Assembly (NCBI RefSeq): GCF_000316195.1
Contig: NZ_JH994110.1
Span: 698,537 to 762,536, forward strand
Length of the DNA: 64,000 bases
DNA from: Brachyspira hampsonii 30446
GTDB taxonomy: Bacteria > Spirochaetota > Brachyspiria > Brachyspirales > Brachyspiraceae
Reading direction: 5' to 3'
Shown: one piece after another, positions 36,263 to 46,352 of the stretch
How positions within the stretch are numbered: position 1 is the stretch's first letter
Layout: each line of letters starts with the position of its first letter
Notes under the pieces: generated by a model
Database searches by the model: none
What the model saw: the letters and a program-made list of their open reading frames with translations, nothing else
What the model was told of the DNA's origin: nothing
Translations under genes and position numbers: made by a program

Positions 36263-36332
36263 ATTTCGTACTTTATCTATTGACAAAATAATAAACATGC
36301 ATATAATACACATCTTGTATATAGTACGAAAT
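36263..36332 (+). promoter_or_regulatory. Consensus promoter bracketed by a 10-bp inverted repeat
   Basis: TTGACA (36280-36285), 16-bp spacer and TATAAT (36302-36307) form a near-ideal promoter for the MATE gene. It is enclosed by ATTTCGTACT (36263-36272) and its exact reverse complement AGTACGAAAT (36323-36332). One site abuts the -35 box and the other lies just after the start point, a classic layout for repression. Confidence 0.75.
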
Positions 36333-36360
36333 AAGACTATTCTTTATAAAGGAGTTTATC

Positions 36361-37719
36361 ATGATTAATATTGAACAAAATACTAAAAACATGGAAAAAT
36401 CTTTTTTTAAGTATGTTTTACCTGCTATAGTATCTACTATGCTTGGAGGACTTTATATAGTTGTAGATGGTTTTTTCATTGGTAATTCTATGGGAGATAT
36501 TGGTCTTACTGCAATTAATTTAGTTTATCCTATAGGCACTTTGCTTATGGCAGCAGCTATTATGCTTGGTATGGGAGGCTCTGTTATAATGTCTACATAT
36601 CTTGGAGAGGGTAATATAGAAGGATTTAATAGGGCTAAAGTAAATACTTTTATTTCTTTAATATTAGCTAGTATAATATTAACAGTTGTTTTGCTTTTAT
36701 TAAAAAACAGTCTCATATATTTGCTTGGGGCAAGAGATGAGGTATTTAAACAGGCTGATTCATATATCACTACTATAATTTTAGGAGGAGGTTTTCAAAT
36801 AATATCATTTGGATCTATGCCTATAATAAGAAATTCAGGAAAAACTATACATGCTATGAGTTTTATGGGAGTTGGACTTATAACAAATATTATTCTTGAT
36901 TATTTATTTTTGATGGTTTTTAGATTAGAAATGTTCGGTGCTGCTTTAGCTACCATAATAGCTCAAGGTATTGTAGCTTTGATAGCTGTTTATTATCTAT
37001 TTATAAGAAAGAAAAACAGAACAAAAATAAAATTATCAGATTTTGATTTATCTATGCCAAAAAGAGCTTTGCAAATAGGATTATCTCCATTTGGTTTAGT
37101 TATGGCTCCTTCTCTTATAGTGATATTTAATAATCTTCAATGCATCAAATACGGCGGATATTTAGGAACTACTGCATACTCTGTAATGAATTATATTTAC
37201 GGTTCTATTTTGCATTTATTTGAGGGAGTGGCAGAGGGCTGTCAGCCTATGATAAGTTATTTTAAAGGAGCATGCAGAAATGACCTTATGAAAAAAGTAT
37301 TAAAAAAAGGCATATTATTTGATATTATACTTGGTGCTTTTCTTATTATAATAGTATTGATTTTTAGAAATAAACTTGGAATATTATTCGGTGCTTCTAT
37401 AGAGACTAATTCTATAATAAGTTTAGGTCTTCCTATAATATCAGCTGCATTTATACTTCAGCCCATAGTAAGGCTTGGAACTGCATATTTTTATTCATCA
37501 GGAGAAAGCAGATATTCTACACTTTTAACATATATAGACCCTTTATTTGTAAGTCCTTTATGTATATTGATACTTCCTTTATTTTTAAAACTTAATGGTG
37601 TATGGTTTGCTGTGCCTGTATCACAATTAATATTAGCTATTATATTTTTATTGATATTTTATAATACAAATTTAAAGAATGATAATTTAATAAGTAAAGC
37701 AGTTTATCAAAATGAATAA
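36361..37719 (+). CDS. MATE-family multidrug/toxin exporter
   Basis: A 452-residue membrane exporter with about 12 helices in two bundles. Family features include the N-terminal KYVLPAIVSTMLGGLYIVVDG, GNSMGDIGLTAINLVYP, and the second-half counterpart beginning near LQIGLSPFGLVMAPSLI. MATE proteins expel cationic drugs or metabolites using a sodium or proton gradient. AAAGGAG precedes the ATG. The promoter at 36280-36307 is flanked by a perfect inverted repeat, so the gene is probably repressor-controlled. The regulator is not encoded next to it. Confidence 0.93.
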   Translation: MINIEQNTKNMEKSFFKYVLPAIVSTMLGGLYIVVDGFFIGNSMGDIGLTAINLVYPIGTLLMAAAIMLGMGGSVIMSTYLGEGNIEGFNRAKVNTFISLILASIILTVVLLLLKNSLIYLLGARDEVFKQADSYITTIILGGGFQIISFGSMPIIRNSGKTIHAMSFMGVGLITNIILDYLFLMVFRLEMFGAALATIIAQGIVALIAVYYLFIRKKNRTKIKLSDFDLSMPKRALQIGLSPFGLVMAPSLIVIFNNLQCIKYGGYLGTTAYSVMNYIYGSILHLFEGVAEGCQPMISYFKGACRNDLMKKVLKKGILFDIILGAFLIIIVLIFRNKLGILFGASIETNSIISLGLPIISAAFILQPIVRLGTAYFYSSGESRYSTLLTYIDPLFVSPLCILILPLFLKLNGVWFAVPVSQLILAIIFLLIFYNTNLKNDNLISKAVYQNE

Positions 37720-37728
37720 TTAATAAAT

Positions 37729-37773
37729 ATAGGCTTTAAATAATAATCAATATTTATATTATTTAAAGCCTAT
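37729..37773. terminator. Hairpin between convergent MATE and cbiB-like genes
   Basis: A perfect 17-bp stem (37729-37745 with 37757-37773) containing AGGCTTTAAA, with an 11-nt loop. It lies between two convergent genes and probably ends both transcripts; the T tracts are modest. Confidence 0.7.
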
Positions 37774-37799
37774 AATCATATTCTTATTTATTATCTTGT

Positions 37800-38777
37800 T
37801 TAGAAAATTATTGAAGATATTAACATAGAAATAAGTTTAATTATTATCAAAATAGCCAAAGAAAATATTGCAGAAGTTAGCATTAGTTTATTGGCTTTTT
37901 CTATATGTTCAGAATTTAAATCTTCTAAGTATTCACCTACTAAAGGTCTGTCATATATTTCCCCGTCTTTAATATATTCTCCCCCAAGCTCTATATCTAA
38001 AGCACCAGCAACACTTGCTTCCAATCTTGCTTTATTATTTTTGCCGTCTCTTTTTAATGCCGTAAATGCATTTTTATATTCATATCTGAAGAATATAGAT
38101 GCAACAATGCAAACTAAAGATGTAAAGAATGAAGGTATTATATTTAATATATAGCATAATTTGATATTAAATATTCCGAATATATCATTACTTTTATTTT
38201 CATCTATGTATATAGTATCAGAAGAACTTTCAGAAAGTACATATATAACTTTATAGGCTATACAAAGAGGGGCACCTCCCAATAACAAAAATATAGCCGG
38301 ATATATATAATCTTCTGAAATACTTATTATAGTATATTCTATAGTATTTTTAATAATTTGTTCTTCTTCTATATCTTCAGTATCAATTTCAGCATTTTCT
38401 TTTAAAAGTGATTTTGCCTTTTTTAAATCATTTGTAGTCAAGCTATGATATATATATGAGCTTATTTCTAAAGGTTTTCTAATTCCTAATGTCATATAAC
38501 ATAGAGCAAGCTCTATTATTAATCCTAGTATGAAATGCACTTTATACAAAAGCATTAAAAGAAAGAAAGGAATTAAAAAAGATACAGCTATGAGTATTAA
38601 AGAAGATAGTATTCCTACCGTATATGTCAATATTTTATTTTCAGGATTTCCTTTTTTTCTAAATAAATCTTCTGATATAAAATGAAGTCTTGATATAAAA
38701 ACAAAAGGATCAAATTTTACATTTTTAATAAATATATTTAAAAGAAAAGATATAGGCAGTATTAATAATATTCTCAT
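37800..38777 (-). CDS. cbiB: CbiB/CobD-family cobalamin biosynthesis membrane protein
   Basis: A 325-residue, multi-helix inner-membrane protein of the CbiB/CobD family, which attaches aminopropanol to cobyric acid to make adenosylcobinamide. Recognisable are RLHFISEDLF, LGIRKPLEISSYIYHSL, GGAPLCIAYKVIYVL and ARLEASVAGALDIELGG. The canonical RLEASVAGAL block is intact. It lies 44 nt after a phosphoglycerate-mutase-like gene that is probably cobC, so the pair suggests corrinoid salvage or late B12 assembly. No other B12 genes are in the window. Confidence 0.85.
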   Translation of the reverse strand: MRILLILPISFLLNIFIKNVKFDPFVFISRLHFISEDLFRKKGNPENKILTYTVGILSSLILIAVSFLIPFFLLMLLYKVHFILGLIIELALCYMTLGIRKPLEISSYIYHSLTTNDLKKAKSLLKENAEIDTEDIEEEQIIKNTIEYTIISISEDYIYPAIFLLLGGAPLCIAYKVIYVLSESSSDTIYIDENKSNDIFGIFNIKLCYILNIIPSFFTSLVCIVASIFFRYEYKNAFTALKRDGKNNKARLEASVAGALDIELGGEYIKDGEIYDRPLVGEYLEDLNSEHIEKANKLMLTSAIFSLAILIIIKLISMLISSIIF

Positions 38778-38821
38778 GTTGCTTATTCCAATAAAAGTTA
38801 TTACTAATAATCATCGTAAAA

Positions 38822-39406
38822 TTATAACTTTTCTATAATATTTATATTATTTTTCTCATCTATTTCTGTATAATATCCGCATCCATTTTGTAAAAGATAA
38901 TCATAAAATCCCAATTTCTGCTTATCAAATCTGCTGAATATAGACATAATAACTCCTCCATGACTGACTACAGCAGTATAATCCAAATTATTTTTCTTCA
39001 TATCTTCTATAATATATAGGTATGCTTTTTCTGTTCTGCTAAAGAAATTTTCGGAAGTTTCTCCATTAGGTACATTGCTTTTCCAATTAGTTCTGAAAAA
39101 TTCTTTATAGTAAGGATTATTTTTTAATTCATCATGATTTTTTCCTTCAAAATCTCCGAAACTTCTTTCTCTTAAATCATTCAAAACTTCTTTTTGCATA
39201 TCATTAAAGTATATATCAGCGGTTTCTAAGCATCTTTTTAATGGACTGCAATACAATTTCTCTACAGGTTTATAATTATCTATTATTTTTTTTCTATCAT
39301 TTAAAGCTTTTTTTCCATCTTCGCATAATGGAGCATCTGTAGATCCCAGCCATCTTCCTTCAGCATTTAATTGAGTTTGCCCATGTCGTATAAATAGTAT
39401 TTTCAT
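38822..39406 (-). CDS. cobC: Histidine phosphatase family protein, probable alpha-ribazole phosphatase
   Basis: A 194-residue histidine phosphatase. The catalytic motif is FIRHGQTQLNAEGRWLG, followed by LYCSPLKRCLETADI, LRERSFGDFEGK and VVSHGGVIMSIF, which supply the arginines, the acid and the second histidine. CobC removes the 5'-phosphate of alpha-ribazole phosphate in B12 assembly. Its place upstream of the cbiB-like gene supports that role, but a general phosphoglycerate-mutase-like phosphatase remains possible. Confidence 0.8.
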   Translation of the reverse strand: MKILFIRHGQTQLNAEGRWLGSTDAPLCEDGKKALNDRKKIIDNYKPVEKLYCSPLKRCLETADIYFNDMQKEVLNDLRERSFGDFEGKNHDELKNNPYYKEFFRTNWKSNVPNGETSENFFSRTEKAYLYIIEDMKKNNLDYTAVVSHGGVIMSIFSRFDKQKLGFYDYLLQNGCGYYTEIDEKNNINIIEKL

Positions 39407-39783
39407 AATGATAACTCCTAGCTTTAAAATAATTTTCCATAAATTTTTAACATTAATATTGACATTATAATGATAGTTTATTTTTTTTCAATAATATTAT
39501 TTTTGTAATAGTAAATTTATGTAAAAATATTATGTAATTATATAAACATTATTTAGAAATAAAGCAATAGATTATAGAATAGGTAAAATACCTAATTTTG
39601 GCTTAATTTATGACAACACAACACAACACTAATCTAACATTTCTATTTTTTAATAAAATCAATCTTTATTTTTTAGCTATAAAAACATATTCCCATAATA
39701 TTATCTTTATCAATACAAAAAAACACTATTTATTAATATCTCATGTAAAAAATAATTAATATAAATATCTTAGGGGAATGATT
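39407..39783. other. Intergenic spacer between divergent genes
   Basis: A 377-bp AT-rich spacer between divergent genes. It contains a perfect dyad AGGTA-AAA-TACCT (39591-39603), a small ACAAC direct-repeat tract near 39615-39630, and AGGGGA before the arylsulfotransferase start. No RNA gene or reading frame stands out. Confidence 0.5.
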
Positions 39784-41274
39784 ATGAAAAAACTATTATT
39801 TACTATTTTACTCATTACAGGTTTATTTACTTTATCTTGTAAAGATAAAGTAACAAGTCCTCTTAATAATCCAATTGGAATAACTGTTAATCCTAATGGA
39901 ACAACACCATTGTCAGCAGTTTATACAAGAGAAACAGTAAATACTGCTCCAATAACAGTAACAGTTAAAGGTTTATATGGAGAGCCTGATATAATACATA
40001 CTTACCCTGCAGGTTATGGCAGAGAGTTTGAAATACATGGTATGTTTGCAGAATCTCAGAACACTATTGAAGTTAATGATGGCGGAAGAATTATAACTAA
40101 AAATGTTTATGTAGCATCTTTACAAAATGGGATACAAAAAAAATATGATGTGTCAATCAATAATTTACCAGAAGAAAAATACAAAAATAATCCTGAATTG
40201 TATTTTATTATGGCTATTACTTATTTATATTCCATAGGAATATCAGAAAATGGTTATGTAAGATATATACAAACTGGTTATGGTGGTACAAAACTAGTAA
40301 TTGAAAATAAAAGGATGTTATTATATCCAGAGATTAGTGGAAAAATTACTGATTTATTAGGAAAAGAATTAATAAAGTATCCAACAATTTCTCATCATGA
40401 TACTATAAAAGTTAATGGTAATTATATTTATTTATCCTTTTCAACTTGGGGATCAGAGGATAGATTGGTAGAAATAAATAGTGCAGGTTCCAAAGTAAGA
40501 GAATTAAGTTTTGGAAAATTGATACAAAATTCTTTAGATTTAGAAAAATATCCTGAAGATGAGGCTGTATTTAAACAGATAGTTTTTGGAGAGGATGTAA
40601 ATAATATATATACTGTAAGCGGACAGCAAAAATCTATAGATTGGTTTCATGGTAATTCTTTAGTTTATGATTCTTCAACTGATATTTTATATGTCTCTAT
40701 AAGACAGAGAGCAGTAGTTGCTATAGATTATTCAGAGTGGAAATTGATATGGTGGATGGCTGATGAAACATTAGCTACAGAAGTTCCAGGTGCTATACCA
40801 TACGATGTACATTTTAAAGATTTAAAATCATTAGATGCTTATAGAGTAAAAGGTGATGGAATGAATGACGGACCTAAGAATCAGCATGCTTTATTTTTAC
40901 TTGCTAATGGTAATTTAGGTATGTTTGATAATCAAGGAGATGAAGAAAATAATCCTAATGGTTCGAGATATGTAGAATACCAAATAACGGGTACACATGG
41001 TAATTACATGGCTCAAAAAGTTTATGAGTATAGAGATACTTCATTATATTCTCACAGTATGTCTGATGTAGATTTTACAGGAGATAATTATCAGAATTTA
41101 TTATTAGCATATGCAGATCCAAAAGCTAGAATTTTAGAAGTAGAAAAAAATACAAAGAATGTTTTATTCAGATTAGATTTACCATTTATGAGTTATAGAG
41201 CAGATAAAATGCCTTTATATTATGATGAAGGAAGAGTTTATTCAGAGGACTGTAACTTGAAAAATCCTAATTGA
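39784..41274 (+). CDS. Aryl-sulfate sulfotransferase-like lipoprotein
   Basis: A 496-residue exported protein of the ASST (arylsulfotransferase) family. The signal peptide ends in a lipobox, LFTLSCKD, so it is probably a lipoprotein. A small beta domain with TVNPNGTTPLSAVYTRET comes first, then a beta-propeller with SHHDTIKVNGNYIYLSF, DWFHGNSLVYDS, YSEWKLIWWM and QHALFLLANGNLGMFDN. These include histidines near the expected sulfate-transfer site. Relatives move sulfate between phenolic compounds. The ATG at 39784 is chosen over one 6 nt upstream because of spacing from AGGGGA. A terminator follows. Confidence 0.85.
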   Translation: MKKLLFTILLITGLFTLSCKDKVTSPLNNPIGITVNPNGTTPLSAVYTRETVNTAPITVTVKGLYGEPDIIHTYPAGYGREFEIHGMFAESQNTIEVNDGGRIITKNVYVASLQNGIQKKYDVSINNLPEEKYKNNPELYFIMAITYLYSIGISENGYVRYIQTGYGGTKLVIENKRMLLYPEISGKITDLLGKELIKYPTISHHDTIKVNGNYIYLSFSTWGSEDRLVEINSAGSKVRELSFGKLIQNSLDLEKYPEDEAVFKQIVFGEDVNNIYTVSGQQKSIDWFHGNSLVYDSSTDILYVSIRQRAVVAIDYSEWKLIWWMADETLATEVPGAIPYDVHFKDLKSLDAYRVKGDGMNDGPKNQHALFLLANGNLGMFDNQGDEENNPNGSRYVEYQITGTHGNYMAQKVYEYRDTSLYSHSMSDVDFTGDNYQNLLLAYADPKARILEVEKNTKNVLFRLDLPFMSYRADKMPLYYDEGRVYSEDCNLKNPN

Positions 41275-41296
41275 TTATAATTTGATAAATTAAATT

Positions 41297-41331
41297 AAGG
41301 CTTGATTATAATAGTAATATAATTAAGCCTT
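41297..41331 (+). terminator. Intrinsic terminator after the arylsulfotransferase-like gene
   Basis: A 14-bp stem (41297-41310 with 41318-41331, one G-U pair), a 7-nt loop and TTTTATTTTT. Canonical placement just after the stop codon. Confidence 0.85.
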
Positions 41332-41463
41332 TTTTATTTTTATACTATATATTAATTTTTTAATAGTGCGTTTACATTTTATTAACAAATAATAATAAAC
41401 TACATATAGCTAAATAAAATTTTATATAGGTCTGGTATGTATAAAAAATACTATAAAAAATAA

Positions 41464-41492
41464 TTGACAATTTATCGAATTTGCGTTATAAT
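41464..41492 (+). promoter_or_regulatory. Consensus promoter of the membrane pyrophosphatase
   Basis: TTGACA (41464-41469), 17-bp spacer and TATAAT (41487-41492), a perfect match to the sigma-70 consensus. The gene is probably highly expressed. Confidence 0.8.
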
Positions 41493-41539
41493 CAATAACT
41501 GTACAAAAACTAACAAAATTTAAAAAATAGGGTATGTGT

Positions 41540-43936
41540 ATGAATTATGAAATATTAGCTGAAAATGCCCGCTTTTTTACAATATCAGCGGCAATACTCA
41601 CATTAGCTTTCGCATTCTATTTTTATAAATGGATGCGTAAGCAGGACGAAGGTAATGAAACTATGAAAGAAATAGCTTCACATGTTCGTTCCGGTGCTAT
41701 AGCTTATCTTAAACAGCAGTATAAAGTTATAGCTTTCTTCTTTGCTGGAGCTTTCATTATTTTTGCTATTCTTTCTTATGCATTAAAAGTGCAAAACCCT
41801 TTCATTCCTATAGGTTTTTTAACAGGCGGTTTCTTCTCAACTCTTTCTGGTTTCTTGGGTATGAAAACTGCTACTTATGCATCTGCTAGAACTGCTAATG
41901 CTGCTAGTAAATCTTTAAATGAAGGTTTAACAATAGCTTTCCGTTCTGGGGCAGTTATGGGACTTACTGTAGTAGGTCTTGCTTTGTTTGACATATCATT
42001 ATGGTTTATAGTATTAAATGTATGGCTTGATAATAGTTTATTCGGTACAGACTTTTTAAATTTAGCTGCTACAGGAATAGCTAAAGGTACTGCTGAATAT
42101 ACTGCAGCTAAAATGCACTTTGTAACTACTACAATGCTTAGCTTTGGTGTAGGTGCTTCTTTCCAAGCATTATTTGCCCGTGTTGGAGGCGGTATATTTA
42201 CTAAAGCTGCCGATGTTGGTGCTGACTTGGTTGGTAAAGTTGAAGCTGGAATACCTGAAGATGACCCTAGAAACCCTGCAGTTATAGCCGATAATGTAGG
42301 CGACAATGTAGGTGATGTTGCTGGTATGGGAGCGGATCTTTATGAATCTTATGCAGGTTCTATACTTGCTGCTATGAGTTTAGGTTCTGCTGCTTTTGGA
42401 TATATTAACCCTAATGTAAGCCCAATATATGCTGTATCTCTTCCTATGATACTTGCTGCTATTGGTACTCTTTCTTCTATAATAGGTGTATTCTTCGTTA
42501 AAACTAAAGAAGGTGCTACTATGGGAGAATTATTAAAATCTTTAAGAGTTGGTGTTTATGTGAGCAGTGCTATTATTATAGTAGTATCTTTCTTACTTGT
42601 AAAAGCACTTCTTCCAAACAATTTAGGATTATTCGTTTCTATAATCGTAGGACTTATAGCTGGTAATGTTGTTGGTTTCTTCACAGAATACTATACTGCA
42701 GCTGAATACAGACCTACTCAATGGGTAGCTGAACAATCTAAAACTGGTCCTGCTACTGTTATTATAGGCGGTCTTGCTGTAGGTATGCAGTCTACTTTAA
42801 TACCTGTTGTTACAGTAGTTATTTCTATAATGTTGGCATTTGGTTTTGCAGGCGGTTTCGGTTCTGAAGCTTCTTCTTTCTCTCAAGGTTTATACGGTAT
42901 TGCTTTAGCTTCTGTTGGTATGTTATCTACTTTAGGTATCACATTAGCTACTGACGCTTATGGTCCTATAGCTGACAATGCAGGCGGTAATGCTGAAATG
43001 TCTGGTCTTCCAGAGAGTGTTAGAGAAAGAACAGACGCTTTAGACTCTTTGGGTAATACTACTGCTGCTACTGGTAAAGGTTTTGCTATATGTTCTGCTG
43101 CTTTAACTGCCATGGCTTTGATTGCTGCTTATATTGAGGAAATTAAAACTTCCTTGGGAAGAATGATTAATTCTGGTAACCTTACTTCTATAGATATAGG
43201 TACTGTTCAATATACTGCTAACAGTGCTAAAGAATTATACGACAAAGTTGTTTATAGTTTAGGTATGAATGAGTTTATGAATGCTTTCAATATTCACTTG
43301 ATGAACCCTAAAGTATTAATAGGTATATTTATCGGTGCTATGTTAGTATTCTTCTTCTGTGCTTTAACTATGAAAGCTGTTGGTCGTGCTGCTGCAGGTG
43401 TTGTAGAAGAAGTTAGAAGACAGTTTAGAGAAATTAAAGGCTTGCTTGCTGGTGAAAAAGGCGTAAAAGCTGATTATGAAAAAGCTGTTCAAATTTGTAC
43501 TAAATCAGCTCAAAAAGAGATGATTGTTCCTTCTGTACTTGCTATAATAGTACCTGTTGTAGTTGGTTTCTTATTCGGAGTACCTGCTGTTATAGGTATG
43601 TTGGTAGGCGGTTTAACTGCAGGTTTTGCTATGGCTGTTATGATGTCTAATGCTGGCGGTGCTTGGGATAATGCTAAAAAATACATTGAAGCTGGTAATT
43701 TGGGCGGTAAAAAAATCATAGATGAAAAAACAGGTGAAAAAATTACTAACCCTAATCATGCTGCTGCTGTTATAGGTGATACAGTTGGTGACCCATTCAA
43801 AGATACTTCAGGGCCTTCAATCAACATTCTTATCAAATTAATGAGCTTGATAAGTGTTGTATTTGCTGGTGCAATAGTAGCTTTCTCACCAAAAATTCAG
43901 GCTCTATTAGGTATAGCTGATCAAATTATTAAGTAA
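41540..43936 (+). CDS. hppA: Membrane ion-pumping pyrophosphatase, potassium-dependent type
   Basis: A 798-residue, roughly 16-helix pump that couples pyrophosphate hydrolysis to H+ or Na+ export. The hydrolytic motif [20 protein letters not shown] is followed by [19 protein letters not shown] and, at the C terminus, [15 protein letters not shown]. The sequence [13 protein letters not shown] has Ala where K+-independent enzymes have Lys, so the K+-dependent class is indicated. The pumped ion cannot be judged safely. GC is slightly higher than the neighbours, as expected for a highly expressed gene. The second ATG (41540) is spaced correctly from AGGG; the one at 41534 is too close. Confidence 0.95.
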   Translation: MNYEILAENARFFTISAAILTLAFAFYFYKWMRKQDEGNETMKEIASHVRSGAIAYLKQQYKVIAFFFAGAFIIFAILSYALKVQNPFIPIGFLTGGFFSTLSGFLGMKTATYASARTANAASKSLNEGLTIAFRSGAVMGLTVVGLALFDISLWFIVLNVWLDNSLFGTDFLNLAATGIAKGTAEYTAAKMHFVTTTMLSFGVGASFQALFARVGGGIFTKAADVGADLVGKVEAGIPEDDPRNPAVIADNVGDNVGDVAGMGADLYESYAGSILAAMSLGSAAFGYINPNVSPIYAVSLPMILAAIGTLSSIIGVFFVKTKEGATMGELLKSLRVGVYVSSAIIIVVSFLLVKALLPNNLGLFVSIIVGLIAGNVVGFFTEYYTAAEYRPTQWVAEQSKTGPATVIIGGLAVGMQSTLIPVVTVVISIMLAFGFAGGFGSEASSFSQGLYGIALASVGMLSTLGITLATDAYGPIADNAGGNAEMSGLPESVRERTDALDSLGNTTAATGKGFAICSAALTAMALIAAYIEEIKTSLGRMINSGNLTSIDIGTVQYTANSAKELYDKVVYSLGMNEFMNAFNIHLMNPKVLIGIFIGAMLVFFFCALTMKAVGRAAAGVVEEVRRQFREIKGLLAGEKGVKADYEKAVQICTKSAQKEMIVPSVLAIIVPVVVGFLFGVPAVIGMLVGGLTAGFAMAVMMSNAGGAWDNAKKYIEAGNLGGKKIIDEKTGEKITNPNHAAAVIGDTVGDPFKDTSGPSINILIKLMSLISVVFAGAIVAFSPKIQALLGIADQIIK

Positions 43937-43961
43937 TAACTTTATTTAATATTAAATATAT

Positions 43962-43993
43962 AAGCTGTCTGACTTTAATTAGTTGGGCAGCTT
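43962..43993 (+). terminator. Intrinsic terminator of hppA
   Basis: A 13-bp stem containing AAGCTGTC/GGCAGCTT (43962-43974 with 43981-43993, several G-U pairs) followed by a T run beginning at 43992. Confidence 0.8.
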
Positions 43994-44123
43994 TTTTTAT
44001 TTAAATATGAACTATAATTCTTTTTATTATACAATAATTATTAAATAATGGTAATTTCATATTTGTTTATTTATTTATTTATAATACTAATCGTACTTAA
44101 TATTATTAATTTTGAGGTAATTT

Positions 44124-45332
44124 ATGAAGTTAATATGTATTTTTATGATTATTTTAACATTATTCAATTTATCAGCATGTACAAAACATGAATACTCGGT
44201 ATATTATCCAAGCACTCCAGAAACTCCAAGCACTCCAGAAACTCCTTCTATTTATGAAGATATTAATTTTATGTATTTAGATAGTAATTATACCTCTGTA
44301 GAAAATAAAACAGATATTATGTGTATATTTTTTAAAGATATTGAAGATATGGTAATTTTTTCAGAAAAAGAAAATGATAATGAGTATTTAGTTTCTGTAA
44401 TATTAAAAAATAATACTTCTGTTTTAATGAGATATAAAAATAAAAAAATATTTCCTGAAACAATTAGTTTTTATAAAAATAGTACCATAATAAAAGGATT
44501 GGTAAAAATGGATTTAGTTAAATATAATAATATTGATGTTACATTTTATATGAATGATACAATGGAGTTAATATCCGGTATAGAACTAAAAAATGATATA
44601 AAAAATTATAAAGAAAATTTTAATTTAGATAAAGATGAAAATTATAATCTTAATATAATGATGAATAGTTTATTCATATTAAATTCAATTAATAATCATA
44701 TTACTAATAATGGACAATTTCAAGCAAGAGCTGGATTTGGTCCCATATTTCAAGCATTAGGTACAATAGTAACAGGTATAGCAGAAGGGATAATGGCTGC
44801 TGTTGGAATTCTGGTTGGATTAAGTATAGTAACTGCAATTATTGTTGTTCCATTAATTAGTTTAATTACGGATTCTGCTAAAAAAGCTTTAGAATCAAAA
44901 AAAGTTGATGAACAATTTGTTATAAATTATAGAAATAGTTCTGCTGTAATATTGAAAGATAATCAGGATATTGTATTTGATGGTGATTCATTTATTGTTA
45001 ATAATGTTCTTAATTTGGTGATCCCCATAAAATCTGATTTAGCACCTATAAGATGGTATATAAAACACAAGCCTGATAGTATGAGTTATGCACAAATTGG
45101 TCAATATTTTTTGTTTAAAAATTATAATAATAATCCTATATCAATTAAACCAGATGGTTTGATAGTTAATCTTTTAGTTTCAGGAGGAATGTCAGAGGCT
45201 ACATTTTATATAAAAAATGAAAAAATACAAAATTTGCCGGACGGAGAATCTATAATTATATGTTTTGAATTTCCAAAATATTCTATAGTTAATGGATATT
45301 ATACTGATAATTTATGTATTGAAATAAAATAA
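44124..45332 (+). CDS. Lipoprotein with Pro-rich repeat and a central hydrophobic segment
   Basis: A 402-residue protein with a lipobox, NLSACTKH (C19 lipidated), then a tandem STPETP repeat as a short Pro/Thr-rich stalk. The N-terminal domain is beta-rich. A Gly/Ala/Ile-rich hydrophobic stretch at about 205-255 (GIMAAVGILVGLSIVTAIIV) could insert into a membrane, unusual inside a lipoprotein. The C-terminal domain is soluble-looking. GAGGT precedes the ATG. I recognise no family. A small barrel-like protein gene follows, and the two may act together in the envelope. Base composition is like the neighbours. Confidence 0.75.
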   Translation: MKLICIFMIILTLFNLSACTKHEYSVYYPSTPETPSTPETPSIYEDINFMYLDSNYTSVENKTDIMCIFFKDIEDMVIFSEKENDNEYLVSVILKNNTSVLMRYKNKKIFPETISFYKNSTIIKGLVKMDLVKYNNIDVTFYMNDTMELISGIELKNDIKNYKENFNLDKDENYNLNIMMNSLFILNSINNHITNNGQFQARAGFGPIFQALGTIVTGIAEGIMAAVGILVGLSIVTAIIVVPLISLITDSAKKALESKKVDEQFVINYRNSSAVILKDNQDIVFDGDSFIVNNVLNLVIPIKSDLAPIRWYIKHKPDSMSYAQIGQYFLFKNYNNNPISIKPDGLIVNLLVSGGMSEATFYIKNEKIQNLPDGESIIICFEFPKYSIVNGYYTDNLCIEIK

Positions 45333-45368
45333 TTATAGTTTAATATATTAATAATTGGAGTGATACTT

Positions 45369-46124
45369 ATGAAAATAATTAAATATTTTTTATTTGTAAA
45401 TATTTTAATTATCACTATTACATATACTGCATTTGCTAGTTTGGAGATAAATTTTCAAGGACATTATGGAATTGCTTTTCCGTTTAATTCTATAAAAGTA
45501 AATGATAATTATAAAAATACTATTTATGATAGCGTTAAAGGTACTTTAGGTTTTGAAGGAGCTATATTTTTTCAAATTGGAAATTATTTTAAATTATTTG
45601 AAGATGATTATACAAGCATTATTAAAGGTGTGAGTTTATTTGGAGATATTGGTTTTAGTATTAATGCTTTGATGTCTGATTATAAAGAAAATAATATAAA
45701 ATATACAGAGATACTTGGATTTTATTCTATGCTGGTTGGAGCTACTGTAAAGTTAAATTTCAGTAAAATATCTATAGGATTTGGTACAGGAATAATAGCT
45801 CCTTTATATGCTGTTGTTTCTTCAAGTAAATATGGCGGGGTTATATCGGCACCTGATGATTTAGATAATTGGAATGTTTCTGATATGAGAAATCTATTTA
45901 AAGCTCCAATAATGCCTTATATAAAACTCACTGTTGAAGGATTTATATATTTAGTTCCTAATTTTGCTGTTACTCTTGGAGGATATATGATGTATAATTT
46001 TGGTATGCAGTACAAAACTGATGCTGTGAATAATAATTTAGGTAATAATATATATAATAAATATAATTTTTCGACTCTTTCTATTGGATTAGTTTTAGGT
46101 ATATCTTTTGGCAGATGTAATTGA
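45369..46124 (+). CDS. Exported, probable outer-membrane beta-barrel protein
   Basis: A 251-residue protein with a signal peptide (about 1-20, ending TAFAS), then alternating short strands with Gly and aromatic residues (NFQGHYGIAFPFNS, SIGFGTGIIAPLYAVV, AVTLGGYMMYNFGMQY) and a final strand LSIGLVLGISFGR. This is the pattern of a small outer-membrane barrel. TTGGAG lies 8 nt before the ATG at 45369, so I reject an upstream GTG at 45360. It follows the lipoprotein gene by 36 nt and is probably in the same transcript. Confidence 0.75.
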   Translation: MKIIKYFLFVNILIITITYTAFASLEINFQGHYGIAFPFNSIKVNDNYKNTIYDSVKGTLGFEGAIFFQIGNYFKLFEDDYTSIIKGVSLFGDIGFSINALMSDYKENNIKYTEILGFYSMLVGATVKLNFSKISIGFGTGIIAPLYAVVSSSKYGGVISAPDDLDNWNVSDMRNLFKAPIMPYIKLTVEGFIYLVPNFAVTLGGYMMYNFGMQYKTDAVNNNLGNNIYNKYNFSTLSIGLVLGISFGRCN

Positions 46125-46352
46125 TATAGTTTTATTTTAGTTTTTATATGAAATTATTAAAAAAATTTACTTTATGCACTATAAAAGTAAAAAAGATATA
46201 TTTTTGTTTGACTTTATATGATTATAATTTATAATAATTTTCTAAAATAATCAAAAATATTTACTTCTATTAGAATATTGTTTTTACTGTTTTTTTGTAA
46301 AAATTCTATTATTGTTTTTTATAAAGATAAAATATCGTATAAGGAAAATATT

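Noticed and set aside
39591-39630. Riboswitch (for example cobalamin) upstream of the cobC/cbiB pair
   Set aside because: Only a small dyad and an ACAAC tract are present; none of the conserved B12-box sequence is visible.
41875-42306. A 143-residue minus-strand frame within hppA
   Set aside because: It lies wholly inside a strongly conserved gene and its composition follows from the antisense of that gene.
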